Numbered from the stretch's first letter, positions 22,285 to 31,324 are shown. The stretch is 31,849 nt of DNA from Actinobacteria bacterium UBA3086 (GCA_002367305.1 DFBG01000091.1:10081-41929), one strand, 5' to 3'. Translations and numbers: made by a program. The notes: generated by a model from the sequence alone, not told the origin.

Positions 22285-23901
22285 ATGAAGATGAAGAACT
22301 GGGGTATCGGACCGAAGCTCACAATGGGCTATGCCGTCGTACTCGCGATGACCTTGGCACTCATGTTCGTGAGCTTCTACTCGCTCACCGGTACCGTCAC
22401 CGTGGGCACCGAGATTCTCGATCACGATGTGATCGTGGAGACGCTGGGTACGGAGATCAAGGCATCCCTCTACCACCTTCGCGTGCACGAACAGGTCTAC
22501 CTCTCGAACCACAGCGAGGATGTCGCCGCGAACTTCGACGTGCTCTATCTCGAATTCGAGGGACTCCTCGATGAGATGCAGACATTCGGGGAAACCTGGG
22601 ACAACTCTGCTGACACCGCCCTGGCCGAGGAGCTCAGGAGTGACGGCGAGATGTACAAGGCCACCTTCGACTCCATCGTTGCGACGGTACAGACTGCCGA
22701 AGCAGCCGGCGAAGAGGCCTTGCTCCCCGCGGAGGACCTCGTTGCGCTCGGTGACAGCATCGAGCACATGACCACCGAGGTCGCCGAGTACGTCACCGCC
22801 TCGAATGAGATCTCTCTGAATGCCAAGAACTCGCTCGAACAGGAGATCATGGGGACCGTGACGCTCACGCTCTGGCTGGGCGGTATCACGGTCGTCATCG
22901 CGATCATCATCATCTTCATCTCTCGCCGTTCGATCATGAGTCCGATCACCCGTATCGCAGCGGGGCTCCACGAAGCCGGCGCCCAGGTCACCAGCGCATC
23001 CGACCAGATCGCACAGTCGAGCCAGGAGCTCTCTCAAGGCTCAAGCGAACAGGCAGCGAATTTCGAAGAAACCGCCTCCTCGCTCGAGGAGATGGCGGCC
23101 ATGACCAAGCGCAACGCCGAGGGCGGACGTGACGCGAGCATCCGAACGGCCGAAGCACGCCAGCTCGCCGACCGTGGTATCGAAGCGGTCACCGAGATGT
23201 CCCAGTCCATTGTCGGTATGAAGACTGCGACGGACTCGACGGCCAAGATCATCAAGACGATCGATGAGATCGCCTTTCAGACGAATCTCCTGGCCCTCAA
23301 CGCCGCCGTCGAGGCGGCACGTGCTGGCGATGCCGGCAGAGGATTCGCCGTTGTCGCGGAGGAGGTCCGCAATCTCGCCCAGCGTTCCGCCGAGGCGGCT
23401 AAGAGCACGGAAGCCCTGATCGATGACTCACGAGCCAGTGCCGAAGCCGGTGTGAAGGCCACGGAGGAGACCACTCAGCTGTTCATGGAGATCGCCACAT
23501 CGATCGCCGATGTGGCCGATCGTGTCGCAGAGGTCGCCGAGGCGAACCAGGAACAGGCCGTCGGCATCGAGCAGCTCACCTCCGGCGTGACTCAGATGGA
23601 CTACGTCACCCAAGCCAACGCAGCGAACGCCGAGGAGATGGCCTCCGCAAGCGAGGAACTCTCCGCGCAGGCTCGCCAGCTCCTGAACATGGTCCAGCTC
23701 ATCGCCGGCAAGCAGGACTCCGCCAAGGCCAAGACCATCGCCGGTCGCACGTCGGCCTGGCTGGGCAACGACTTCAGTGACAACGTCGACGAAGTCCTCT
23801 CCTTCTCGGACGAACAGGAGCGCATCGGCAACCTGAGCGATGAGGACGATGACTCACCGACGGTCATCCAGCTCGACGCCGACGACATCCGGGACTTCTA
23901 G
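22285..23901 (+). CDS. Methyl-accepting chemotaxis protein
   Basis: 538 residues. TM1 at about 12-35 (MGYAVVLAMTLALMFVSFYS), an extracytoplasmic helical sensor of about 160 residues resembling the four-helix-bundle class, and TM2 at about 190-212. HAMP is short: after RRSIMSPITRIAAGLHEAG, which resembles its first helix, the coiled coil of the signalling domain follows almost at once. The hairpin tip that binds CheA and CheW is IDEIAFQTNLLALNAAVEAA, with RAGDAGRGFAVVAEEVRNLA. Glu/Gln-rich heptads such as SSLEEMAAM are likely methylation and deamidation sites for CheR and CheD. The C-terminus is an acidic tail (SDEDDDSP) with no CheR-tethering pentapeptide. The ATG at 22285 has GGAG upstream. 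Ligand unknown. Confidence 0.95.
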   Translation: MKMKNWGIGPKLTMGYAVVLAMTLALMFVSFYSLTGTVTVGTEILDHDVIVETLGTEIKASLYHLRVHEQVYLSNHSEDVAANFDVLYLEFEGLLDEMQTFGETWDNSADTALAEELRSDGEMYKATFDSIVATVQTAEAAGEEALLPAEDLVALGDSIEHMTTEVAEYVTASNEISLNAKNSLEQEIMGTVTLTLWLGGITVVIAIIIIFISRRSIMSPITRIAAGLHEAGAQVTSASDQIAQSSQELSQGSSEQAANFEETASSLEEMAAMTKRNAEGGRDASIRTAEARQLADRGIEAVTEMSQSIVGMKTATDSTAKIIKTIDEIAFQTNLLALNAAVEAARAGDAGRGFAVVAEEVRNLAQRSAEAAKSTEALIDDSRASAEAGVKATEETTQLFMEIATSIADVADRVAEVAEANQEQAVGIEQLTSGVTQMDYVTQANAANAEEMASASEELSAQARQLLNMVQLIAGKQDSAKAKTIAGRTSAWLGNDFSDNVDEVLSFSDEQERIGNLSDEDDDSPTVIQLDADDIRDF

Positions 23902-23908
23902 GAACCCC

Positions 23909-24727
23909 ATGCAGACGCTTATGCGAGACGACACATTCCAGCGAATACGCACCATCGTGCACGAGGCGAGCGGTATCTCCCTCGGCGATGGAAAACGAAC
24001 GTTGGTCATCGCGCGGCTCGGTAAGCGCATGCGAGAGCTTGAGATGGGCGACTACGACACTTATCTGGAACGTCTCGAGGGTGACTCGAGCGGTTACGAA
24101 CAAGAGCGGCTCATCGATGCCGTGTCCACCAACGTCACCCATTTCTTCCGAGAGCCGAGTCACTTCGATGATGTATCGCACATCCTTCAGGATCTGGCGG
24201 CACAGGGGCGCAGTCGGTTTCGACTGTGGTCCGCTGCCTGCTCGTCAGGTGAAGAACTCTACTCTCTCGCGATGACCGCCCATACCGCACTCGCAGGGCA
24301 CGACGTCGACCTGAAGATCCTCGGTACCGACATCTGCAACGACGTGCTCGCACGTGCATCCAAAGGAGTCTACCCGCGAGATCATGTGAAAGGGATTCCG
24401 CCGGAACACCGTTTCACTTATCTCGATCGTGTCGATGGACAGCGCGACGTCATGCGTATCACTCAAGAGCTTCGTGACCTTGTGGTGCTCAGACGCACGA
24501 ACATCACAAGAACACCCTTGCCGCTGCAGGGACCTCTGGATATCGTTCTGTGCCGCAATGTGATGATCTATTTCGGACGGTCCACTCGAGAACGACTCAC
24601 GCGGGAGATGGCTCGTCTGATCGCCCCGGGAGGCTACCTCTTCGTGGGACACGCCGAGAGCCTTCACGGGATCACCGATAAGTTCAACCTCATACGGCCC
24701 TCGGTGTATCAGAGGAACTCTCGATGA
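23909..24727 (+). CDS. cheR: Chemotaxis protein methyltransferase CheR
   Basis: 272 residues. Methylates receptor glutamates using S-adenosylmethionine. The N-terminal helical domain (about 1-75) has ISLGDGKRTLVIARLGKRMR. The catalytic domain begins at about SHFDDVSHIL, with VSTNVTHFFREPSHF, the SAM-binding motif RLWSAACSSGEELYSLAM, LKILGTDICNDVLARA and DIVLCRNVMIYFGRSTRERL, all diagnostic of CheR. The end is GGYLFVGHAESLHGITDKF. The ATG at 23909 has TAGGA six bases upstream; ATG 23921 is a later alternative. The stop overlaps the cheD start as ATGA. No cheB methylesterase gene is in the window. Confidence 0.96.
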   Translation: MQTLMRDDTFQRIRTIVHEASGISLGDGKRTLVIARLGKRMRELEMGDYDTYLERLEGDSSGYEQERLIDAVSTNVTHFFREPSHFDDVSHILQDLAAQGRSRFRLWSAACSSGEELYSLAMTAHTALAGHDVDLKILGTDICNDVLARASKGVYPRDHVKGIPPEHRFTYLDRVDGQRDVMRITQELRDLVVLRRTNITRTPLPLQGPLDIVLCRNVMIYFGRSTRERLTREMARLIAPGGYLFVGHAESLHGITDKFNLIRPSVYQRNSR

Positions 24728-25251
24728 TGTCCGCCGACACGAACCTCAAGAGCCGTCGTCAGTGCGCGGTACCCACGAGAACGATAGTGGGCATCTCTGA
24801 ACTCGCCGTTTCGACTGTCGGATCGGGCACTCTTGTGACTCACTCGCTGGGCTCATGCATGGGAGTCTCGATCCATGATCCGGTCGCGCACGTGGGCGGC
24901 ATGCTGCACGCGATGATGCCCCTTTCCGCAGCAGATCCGGAACGAGCGAGAACCAAGCCCGGGATGTACGTGGACAGCGGCATGACCACTTTGCTGGAGC
25001 GGATGTTCGCTCTGGGAGCCACGAAACGGAATCTCGTGATCAGAGTGGCTGGCGGCGCAAGCAACATGGACTCCGACAGTGTTTTTCGGATAGGCGAACG
25101 CAACTACACCGTCCTACGCAAGATCCTGTGGAAGAACGCCCTCTTCATCCAATCGGAGGATGTGGGTGGGTCAAAATCAAGGACCATGACACTCGATCTC
25201 GCAACAGGCGAAACAACCATAAAGAGCAACGGAGTGATGAGGCCACTATGA
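24724..25251 (+). CDS. cheD: Chemoreceptor glutamine deamidase CheD
   Basis: 175 residues. Converts specific receptor glutamines to glutamates, and in Bacillus and Thermotoga also interacts with CheC-type phosphatases. The catalytic Cys45 is in THSLGSCMGVSIHDP and the catalytic His62 is in VGGMLHAMMP. RVAGGASNMDS and IGERNYTVLRKIL match the other conserved blocks. It has an N-terminal extension of about 18 residues before the usual start of the domain. ATG 24724 overlaps the cheR stop, and its own stop overlaps the next ATG, both as ATGA. Adjacent to a CheX-type fusion, which fits the known CheD-CheC/CheX partnership. Confidence 0.95.
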   Translation: MMSADTNLKSRRQCAVPTRTIVGISELAVSTVGSGTLVTHSLGSCMGVSIHDPVAHVGGMLHAMMPLSAADPERARTKPGMYVDSGMTTLLERMFALGATKRNLVIRVAGGASNMDSDSVFRIGERNYTVLRKILWKNALFIQSEDVGGSKSRTMTLDLATGETTIKSNGVMRPL

Positions 25252-26123
25252 CGAACACGACCCTTGAGATGACTTCCTCCGAAGTCGGGAACCCGGTGAA
25301 CATCCTCATCGTCGACGACTCGGACATCATTCGGCGGATGATCGCGCGCACGATCGAGATGTCCGGTCTTCCCCTCTCATCGATCCATGAAGCCGCCAAT
25401 GGCCGTGAGGCGTTGTCGGTATTGGATCGAACATGGATCGACGTCGTCCTGGCCGACCTCAACATGCCGATCATGGGAGGCCTGGAGCTTCTCGACAGAA
25501 CACGCGAGGACGCGGCGCTGCGCGATATCCCTGTGATCGTAGTCTCAACCGAGAGTTGCGAGGAACGTGTTGACGAGCTCGAGAAACGCGGTGTTCACGC
25601 GGTAGTGCGCAAGCCGTTCCGCCCGGAACAGATCCGCGACGTACTCCTGAGTATCACCGACCGGGAGCGCCCTGCTGCACGGACTGATGCGCTTGGTCGA
25701 GCAGTCGATGAGGTGCTTCCTCTGCTCACCTTCATGAACGCGATACAGCTTGATGCTGCCTCCTTGGCGCCATCATCGCAGACCATGATGCACGCACGGA
25801 TGGGATTCTCCGGATCAGTCTCCGGAATCCTGAGCGCCCTCGTACCGTTCTCCCTGGCCCGCACCATGTCGGAGAACGCCCTAGGGGAACCGTCGAGCTC
25901 GAAAGATGCGGACATGATCGCCGGCGACACGGTCGGAGAACTGCTCAACACGCTCGCTGGCACTGTGGTCTCAGATCTCGGCAATGGAGCCGCCTTCGAT
26001 CTGGCGCCGCCGGAGGTGGGCACGGGCTCGGCCACCGACTGGGCGGACATGCAGGTGCAGCCGACGTGCGCCGCGTTCGAAGTCGAAGGGCACACGATGT
26101 TACTGAACTTGAATGTACGGTAG
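25248..26123 (+). CDS. CheY receiver fused to a CheX-type phosphatase domain
   Basis: 291 residues. The N-terminal receiver (about 17-140) has ILIVDDSDIIRRMIA, phosphoacceptor Asp70 in DVVLADLNMPIMGGLELLDR, the switch residue in PVIVVSTESCEERV and the conserved Lys in VRKPFRPEQIRDVL. After a linker, the C-terminal part (about 155-291) looks like CheC/CheX: MGFSGSVSGILSALVPFSLA, then GDTVGELLNTLAGTVVSDLG, with the E-x-x-N phosphatase motif at Glu231 and Asn234. Such domains remove phosphate from CheY-P. The fusion could dephosphorylate its own receiver or a separate CheY, such as the receiver encoded at 19217-19606. It ends the operon; the convergent kinase gene ends 35 bases later with no hairpin visible. 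Confidence 0.85.
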   Translation: MTNTTLEMTSSEVGNPVNILIVDDSDIIRRMIARTIEMSGLPLSSIHEAANGREALSVLDRTWIDVVLADLNMPIMGGLELLDRTREDAALRDIPVIVVSTESCEERVDELEKRGVHAVVRKPFRPEQIRDVLLSITDRERPAARTDALGRAVDEVLPLLTFMNAIQLDAASLAPSSQTMMHARMGFSGSVSGILSALVPFSLARTMSENALGEPSSSKDADMIAGDTVGELLNTLAGTVVSDLGNGAAFDLAPPEVGTGSATDWADMQVQPTCAAFEVEGHTMLLNLNVR

Positions 26124-26158
26124 AGCCTCTCGTCGCCTACTCACAACTGAGCCCGCCT

Positions 26159-28216
26159 CTAGGACCGAGGCATGCGAATCGTCATCGTCGTACCCTCGCC
26201 CGGTTGCGAGATCGCCTCGAGTTCGCCGCCGAGCTGATCGACCCGCTCGTTCACGCTGAATAGACCGAACGAATGCCTGTCTTCCTCAAAGATCTCCCCC
26301 ACCACGAAGCCGGTACCTTCGTCGATCACTGCAATGGAAACCTGCTCGGCATCCCCCGCCAACTCGACGACCGCGTGATCCGTGTTCGCATGCTTCACGA
26401 CGTTCATGAGCAGCTCACTGGACGATCGATAGAGGGTGGACAGACGGTCCTCCGTAAGATCTTTCGTATCGACCGACCCCTTGACCTCACATCGCAATGA
26501 ATGTGACCTGCCTATCTGCTCGGCCAGCCAGTTGATCGCGTCCTCCAGCCCCAGTTCGTAGAGCATCTGAGGAGCCAGTTCAGCAGTAAGCAGCCGGGTC
26601 TGCCCGATCGCCCGATCGATCATCTCCATGGCGGCTGCTGCGTCAGGCCCGAAACAGACCTCTTCCGCTTGAGCTAGGGCCAGCCTCATACGCGCGACCG
26701 CCAAAGTCTGCCCGACCTGATCGTGCAGCGCAGTGGCAAGAACCCGCCTCTCGTGATCTTCGACTGCGGCCGTTCGTGTAGCCAACTCCCTCAGTCGATC
26801 GCGATAGTCCGCGAGCGAGCGTTCAGCCCGCAGACGTGCCGTGACATCCTGCCCCTGCACCAACAACGCCGGCTCGCCGTCGAACATGACCGGCGCAACC
26901 GTCCTCTCCGCCTCAACGACCTGTCCTGTGAGGCCCCTGATCACGGTATACGCGGGAGGTAGCGCCGCCGGAGGATGATCGGTGTCGAGAAGGAACGTGC
27001 GAGCGAGTTCTTCGAAATCAGCCATCTCCTGTCGCTTCGCGGTGGGCAGAATGTCGGAGATGTGGAGACCGTGCAGATCGTATGGGGTCGCTGCCGCCAG
27101 CATTCGAGCAGCGACAGGATTCGCATACACGATCAGCCGCTCGGGCAATGAAACCACGAGGATCCCGGACGGAGTGCTCTCCGCGAGCGCCTGATACCTC
27201 AGTGCACTTTCCTCGAACTCATTCGATCTTCGTGCCTCTGTGAGAGACAGGATGCTGCGAAGAACCAGTAGCACCAAGACGATGGCGACGGCAGAAGCGA
27301 GCAGGCCTGACTCGTACTCATCCTGAGAGACCACTGCAACGTGATGCACTATGGGGATGCCCACGAGACAGAGTCCACTCGCCACGAACAGGGGCCACAC
27401 GCGAGTCACATGGTGAGCCGTGGACCCATACACCACCTCATCGACATCCCGCACGCGCCACACACACGCCAAGCCATACATGATGAGACTCGCCACAAGG
27501 ATCGTGTCGACCAAGACCGCCGTTCGCGTGCCAAACCCATAGCCGTTGCCTCGCGTCAGGATCCGAGCGAGCGAATACGCCGCCCCGAGTCCGAGTCCGA
27601 TGACGACACGACGAGCCCACGCGTTCCACGGATCACGTCGGAAGAGCGGATACGCGACCAACCCGATACCGAACACAAGGTAGCCGGAATAGATGAGCTG
27701 CGTCTCAACGTCCACTCCTGCGCCCACGATCCCGACAGGCTCGAGCACGACGATCCAGGACAGAGCCAGAGAGATCCCTAGAAGGATCCCCAGATCCAGA
27801 CTGTCCCCGATTCTGCGTCGCATCGTAGTGCGTCCCGGACTGCCCACCATGACCACCACCGGGAGCAGGGCCGCGATCGCGATGATATAGCCCAGGTCCT
27901 CAGCCGATCCGACCGGCGGCCCCGTGCGCTCGGCGATTGCCCACCAGAGCCTCGTTACGCTAGCGAGTGTGAAACCGAACATCGCGATCAGGAACGCCGT
28001 ATTGACGCGACGCTCGCTTCCCCGGATTCCGAGAAGAGCCACGAACGCCCCCACCAGTGCAAACAGTGCAGTAAGAGTCAGAATCGTCATGGAGATGACG
28101 TCGCGCACTTCTCCAGGTGGCATCACCGCAAGGGAGAGATGCGAGATCACAAGCGCAACACCGAGGGTGTGAGGCACCTGCCCGATCAGAATATCCTTGC
28201 GCACTGGATTCACCAC
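26159..28216 (-). CDS. Sensor histidine kinase, NarL/DegS type (HisKA_3), with multi-helix membrane sensor and PAS domain
   Basis: 685 residues. The first 320 form about nine membrane helices without long loops (for example MTILTLTALFALVGAFVALL), resembling a MASE-like integral sensor. A PAS domain follows (about 335-455; ALAESTPSGILVVSLPERL). Then the HisKA_3 dimerisation box HERRVLATALHDQVGQTLAV with His498, and the HATPase with RSSSELLMNVVKHANTDHAV, VIDEGTGFVVGE and HSFGLFSVNERVDQLGGEL. The start is GTG 28216 with GAGGAG upstream. Its partner is the response regulator encoded 34 bases upstream in the same operon. The signal sensed is unknown; membrane-embedded sensors often follow membrane state or small hydrophobic or redox signals. 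Confidence 0.92.
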   Translation of the reverse strand: MVNPVRKDILIGQVPHTLGVALVISHLSLAVMPPGEVRDVISMTILTLTALFALVGAFVALLGIRGSERRVNTAFLIAMFGFTLASVTRLWWAIAERTGPPVGSAEDLGYIIAIAALLPVVVMVGSPGRTTMRRRIGDSLDLGILLGISLALSWIVVLEPVGIVGAGVDVETQLIYSGYLVFGIGLVAYPLFRRDPWNAWARRVVIGLGLGAAYSLARILTRGNGYGFGTRTAVLVDTILVASLIMYGLACVWRVRDVDEVVYGSTAHHVTRVWPLFVASGLCLVGIPIVHHVAVVSQDEYESGLLASAVAIVLVLLVLRSILSLTEARRSNEFEESALRYQALAESTPSGILVVSLPERLIVYANPVAARMLAAATPYDLHGLHISDILPTAKRQEMADFEELARTFLLDTDHPPAALPPAYTVIRGLTGQVVEAERTVAPVMFDGEPALLVQGQDVTARLRAERSLADYRDRLRELATRTAAVEDHERRVLATALHDQVGQTLAVARMRLALAQAEEVCFGPDAAAAMEMIDRAIGQTRLLTAELAPQMLYELGLEDAINWLAEQIGRSHSLRCEVKGSVDTKDLTEDRLSTLYRSSSELLMNVVKHANTDHAVVELAGDAEQVSIAVIDEGTGFVVGEIFEEDRHSFGLFSVNERVDQLGGELEAISQPGEGTTMTIRMPRS

Positions 28217-28250
28217 TGGTGCTCCTCAGTCCACCCGTTTCGCAGGCGTG

Positions 28251-28913
28251 TCAGTCATCGAGCGCAGTGAAGCCTTCTCTGATCGCGTACTTCACAAGAC
28301 CCGCGAGATTGTAGATGCCCAACTTCTCCATGAGCTGGCGGCGGTATGTCTCCACCGTCTTGACGCTGAGATGCAAGCTCGAGGCGACCTCCTTGGTCGA
28401 GTGCCCCTCGGTGATCAGCTGAAGCACCTCACGTTCGCGAGGAGAGAGCGCTGCAGTCCCCTCCGTCGTCTCGGGCGTCGCTCCGGTGAGACGCCCGACA
28501 TAGTCCTCGACGAGCACACCGGTTATCCGCGGGCTCAAGTAGACGCCCCCACCAGCTGCAGCACGAATCGCCTGTGTGAGCTCATCGAACGCACTGTCCT
28601 TGAGCAGATAGCCGCTCGCACCCGCGGACAGCATCTCTGAAACGTAACGGCGATTCGAGTGCATCGAGAGAGCGATGACACGCGTGGACGGGCAGGCCTG
28701 CACGACCTGCCGAGTCGCTTCGACACCGTTGAGATCCGGCATGGCGATGTCCATAACCATGACATCAGGCTTGAGTTCACACGCCAGTTCGAGAGCCGCG
28801 CGACCGTTATCAGTCTCAGCGATCACCTCGATGTCATCATACTTGGCGAGAAGACTGCATAGGCCGTCACGGACGATCTGATGATCATCGACGAGTATGA
28901 CCCGAATTCGCAT
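28251..28913 (-). CDS. Response regulator, NarL/FixJ (LuxR-HTH) family
   Basis: 220 residues. The receiver has VILVDDHQIVRDGLCSLLA, phosphoacceptor Asp55 in DVMVMDIAMPDLNGVEATRQ, the switch Ser in RVIALSMHSNRRYV and the Lys in GYLLKDSAFDELTQAIRA. The C-terminal LuxR-type helix-turn-helix (about 152-212) has LSPREREVLQLITEGHSTKE, then VASSLHLSVKTVETYRRQLM. It is the cognate regulator of the kinase encoded just downstream. The ATG at 28913 has AAGGGGACGG upstream. It is probably the first gene of the two-gene unit: 89 bases separate it from the PAP2 gene upstream. Targets unknown. Confidence 0.94.
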   Translation of the reverse strand: MRIRVILVDDHQIVRDGLCSLLAKYDDIEVIAETDNGRAALELACELKPDVMVMDIAMPDLNGVEATRQVVQACPSTRVIALSMHSNRRYVSEMLSAGASGYLLKDSAFDELTQAIRAAAGGGVYLSPRITGVLVEDYVGRLTGATPETTEGTAALSPREREVLQLITEGHSTKEVASSLHLSVKTVETYRRQLMEKLGIYNLAGLVKYAIREGFTALDD

Positions 28914-29002
28914 GTCACCGTCCCCTTGCGCACGACCGTTGAAGGATCATCATTCGCTGGAGCCGAACCAAGAGAATCGTAGCACGTAGCAGTATCACCA
29001 GA

Positions 29003-29671
29003 TCATGATCTCCCAGGTGAATACCTGAAGTAGACCGCCACCGCCACGACCATCCAGGCAGAACCCAGCATCCATGAGGCGATGATGTCGCCAAACCAGT
29101 GAACTCCCAGATACACCCGGGAGACCGCCACCAGCACGGCCAGCCCTATGCAGAGCACCGTGACACCGTAGCGAACCCAGGGACTGCGTGCATTGAGAGT
29201 CATGAGGAACACCACGATACCAAAGAACAGGAATGTCGCCAACGCATGCCCGGAAGGAAAACTGTATGAATCAGGTAGGGGCACGTGCGCATACTCCAGA
29301 CCCGGACGTGCACGCTGCACGAGCACCTTGAAGACCCAGCCGAGCACTGCACCCAAACCCACGGTCGCGGTCAGCAGGAGTGCCTCAAGATGCATTCTTC
29401 TCGCCAGAAGATACACAGACCCCACCGCGACCAATCCCACCATGATCCACGTGTCACCGACATGGGTCAGCGCACGGAAGAACTCCTCGATACCCGGTCC
29501 GTCGATCTCGCTGAACACCTGCGAGAGATGCTCGTCCCAGCGCACGAACGCCGGATAGACGAGCAGGGCGGCGATGAGGGCGGCAAATCCCGCAACCCCA
29601 ATGGAGAACACGATCGCGAGCAACCCGAACAACGGGTTCCGTCGCCATGAATCGCCTTTCACGGTCGCCAC
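29003..29671 (-). CDS. PAP2-family membrane phosphatase
   Basis: 222 residues with six membrane helices. The three PAP2 motifs are present: KVLVQRARPG (K-x6-R-P), SYSFPSGHALATFLF (P-S-G-H, with the catalytic His) and SRVYLGVHWFGDIIASWMLG (S-R-x5-H-x3-D). Such enzymes remove phosphate from membrane lipids such as phosphatidic acid, phosphatidylglycerol phosphate or undecaprenyl pyrophosphate at the outer membrane face. Undecaprenyl pyrophosphate phosphatase is a common role in Gram-positive bacteria, but the substrate is not certain here. The start is GTG 29671 with GGGGG upstream. It follows the pyrophosphatase gene by 27 bases on the same strand, so the two are likely co-transcribed. Confidence 0.92.
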   Translation of the reverse strand: MATVKGDSWRRNPLFGLLAIVFSIGVAGFAALIAALLVYPAFVRWDEHLSQVFSEIDGPGIEEFFRALTHVGDTWIMVGLVAVGSVYLLARRMHLEALLLTATVGLGAVLGWVFKVLVQRARPGLEYAHVPLPDSYSFPSGHALATFLFFGIVVFLMTLNARSPWVRYGVTVLCIGLAVLVAVSRVYLGVHWFGDIIASWMLGSAWMVVAVAVYFRYSPGRS

Positions 29672-29698
29672 TTCGAGCCCCCGTTGCTCCTGAGTCGG

Positions 29699-31324
29699 TT
29701 ACGCTCCAGCCGCCCGCACCAGTTGCGCGGCCACCTGCTTCTTTCGGCTGAGCACCCCGTCCATCCACACCGAACCCTCGTGAAGCGTCACATTGAGTCC
29801 GCGCTCCACCAGACGCGTCTTGCCTACGGCGATTATCTCACTTCCCTCGGCGATCACGTCAGTGACCATGAGGACGACCAGATCGTAGCCTTTCGCAGCA
29901 CGAAGTGACTCCATCACCGCGCGGAGTTCATCCGTGTGATCCATGACGCGGGAAAGCTCGACGGTCTCGACCTGTCCGATGGCCGCCGAGATGGCACCCA
30001 CGCGATACTCCTTGAGATCGGCTTCCACTGCTCGTTTGGCGGAGAACTCCTCGCCAGCCGTGCGCATGCGGAAGAGCTCCATCCCGAACTCGAGCGGGTC
30101 CACATCGACACGCTCGGCGAGTCGGGCCGCGATCTCGCGATCATCGTCGGTCGTCGTCGGCGATTTGAGCAGTACGGTGTCGGTCAGAATGGCAGCCAGC
30201 AGCACGCCTGCGATAGCCGACGGGATCTCAACTCCCAGCTCCTCGTAGCGCAACGCCACGATCGTGGCCGTCGATCCCACGGGAAGGTTCAGGAACAGGA
30301 TCGGCCCGGTGGTCTGCACGTCGCCCACGCGGTGGTGGTCGACGATCTCCACCACGTCGGCACCCTCGATGCCCACGGCCGACTGGGAGTTCTCGTTGTG
30401 GTCGACCAGGATCACCCGCCGACGCGCGCCACGAGCAACGTTCGTCCTCGTGAGGATTCCCTCGAGTGCGCCGGTATCGCTCACGACCACAGCCTCGCGG
30501 TTCGTGGACGAGAGCATATCCTCGGAGGCCTCGGAGAGCAGCGTGTCAGGACCGACGGCGAGTACCGTGGTGTCCATGACGTCGGTGACAGCGACGGAGA
30601 GGTTCACAAGACGAGCGGCCGCATAGGTGTCGTGGAACGTGCTGATCACTGCGGCGCCTCGCTTGCGCGCGAGATCTATGACGTCCTGGCCCGGTCGGGC
30701 TCCACCGGTCACGATCAGACAGGCGATGCCCGCATCGAGCGCCATCGGCTGGGTGCGCACACGGTCACCCACAACCAGCGTGTCGCCGGGTTTGATGTAT
30801 CCGAGCATGGTGGTGGGCTCCATGGCGCCGATGAGCACGTCTCCACCAAGCGTTGCGTTCTCGTCACCCACAACGAGCGACCCTTCCAGCACAGAGACCA
30901 ACCGGCCAACAGTAGAGGGGACGCCTGAGAAGCCGCGGATCTGGGTCTCGTCCAAATAGCGCTCTGCCAAAATGCGCACGTTGACCAGTCCGCGCACCAC
31001 CGCGCCATCGACCACGGGCAGGGCCCGCACTCCATGCTCGCGCATGAGCCGACCCGCCTCGAGCATGGTCTCTTCCGCCGAGATCGACACGACGTCCTCG
31101 GTCATGACGTCACGCACGCGCGCATGCACGTGCTCGACACGCTCGGGCTCCTGAACGCCGAAACGATCCAGCACCCACGAAGTCTCAGGAGGCACCGGTC
31201 CGAGTCGGGCAGGCACGTAGACGCTGTCGGCATCGGTGAGATTCTTGAGATGCGCGTAGGCGACTGCCGAGCAGATCGAGTCGTTGTCAGGGTTTCGGTG
31301 GCCGAACACCAGCACCGGTCCCAT
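29699..31324 (-). CDS. Manganese-dependent (family II) inorganic pyrophosphatase with CBS and DRTGG regulatory domains
   Basis: 541 residues. Hydrolyses pyrophosphate in the cytosol. The DHH domain starts with VFGHRNPDNDSICSAVAYAH (metal-binding H-x3-D-x-D), is interrupted by regulatory domains, then resumes with RRVILVDHNENSQSA and ADVVEIVDHHRVGD (D-H-N and D-H-H). The DHHA2 domain ends in the active-site S-R-K-K-Q stretch near the C-terminus. The insert, about residues 68-300, holds CBS 1 (VRDVMTEDVVSISAEE), a DRTGG domain (PTTMLGYIKPGDTLVVGDRV, then ACLIVTGG) and CBS 2 (VTDVMDTTVLAVGPDT). CBS-type family II enzymes bind adenine nucleotides; those with DRTGG also bind diadenosine polyphosphates. 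ATG 31324 has GGAGGG upstream. Its usual pathway role is to pull biosynthetic reactions forward by removing pyrophosphate. Confidence 0.95.
   Translation of the reverse strand: MGPVLVFGHRNPDNDSICSAVAYAHLKNLTDADSVYVPARLGPVPPETSWVLDRFGVQEPERVEHVHARVRDVMTEDVVSISAEETMLEAGRLMREHGVRALPVVDGAVVRGLVNVRILAERYLDETQIRGFSGVPSTVGRLVSVLEGSLVVGDENATLGGDVLIGAMEPTTMLGYIKPGDTLVVGDRVRTQPMALDAGIACLIVTGGARPGQDVIDLARKRGAAVISTFHDTYAAARLVNLSVAVTDVMDTTVLAVGPDTLLSEASEDMLSSTNREAVVVSDTGALEGILTRTNVARGARRRVILVDHNENSQSAVGIEGADVVEIVDHHRVGDVQTTGPILFLNLPVGSTATIVALRYEELGVEIPSAIAGVLLAAILTDTVLLKSPTTTDDDREIAARLAERVDVDPLEFGMELFRMRTAGEEFSAKRAVEADLKEYRVGAISAAIGQVETVELSRVMDHTDELRAVMESLRAAKGYDLVVLMVTDVIAEGSEIIAVGKTRLVERGLNVTLHEGSVWMDGVLSRKKQVAAQLVRAAGA

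Noticed and set aside
21973..23037. 354-codon minus-strand frame opposite cheW and the receptor gene
   Set aside because: Antisense shadow: the plus-strand genes there are clear families, and the frame has no recognisable domain.
29000..29011. 12-base palindrome AGATCATGATCT as an operator
   Set aside because: It overlaps the last codons and stop of the PAP2 gene, has no second copy nearby and is not upstream of a gene start.
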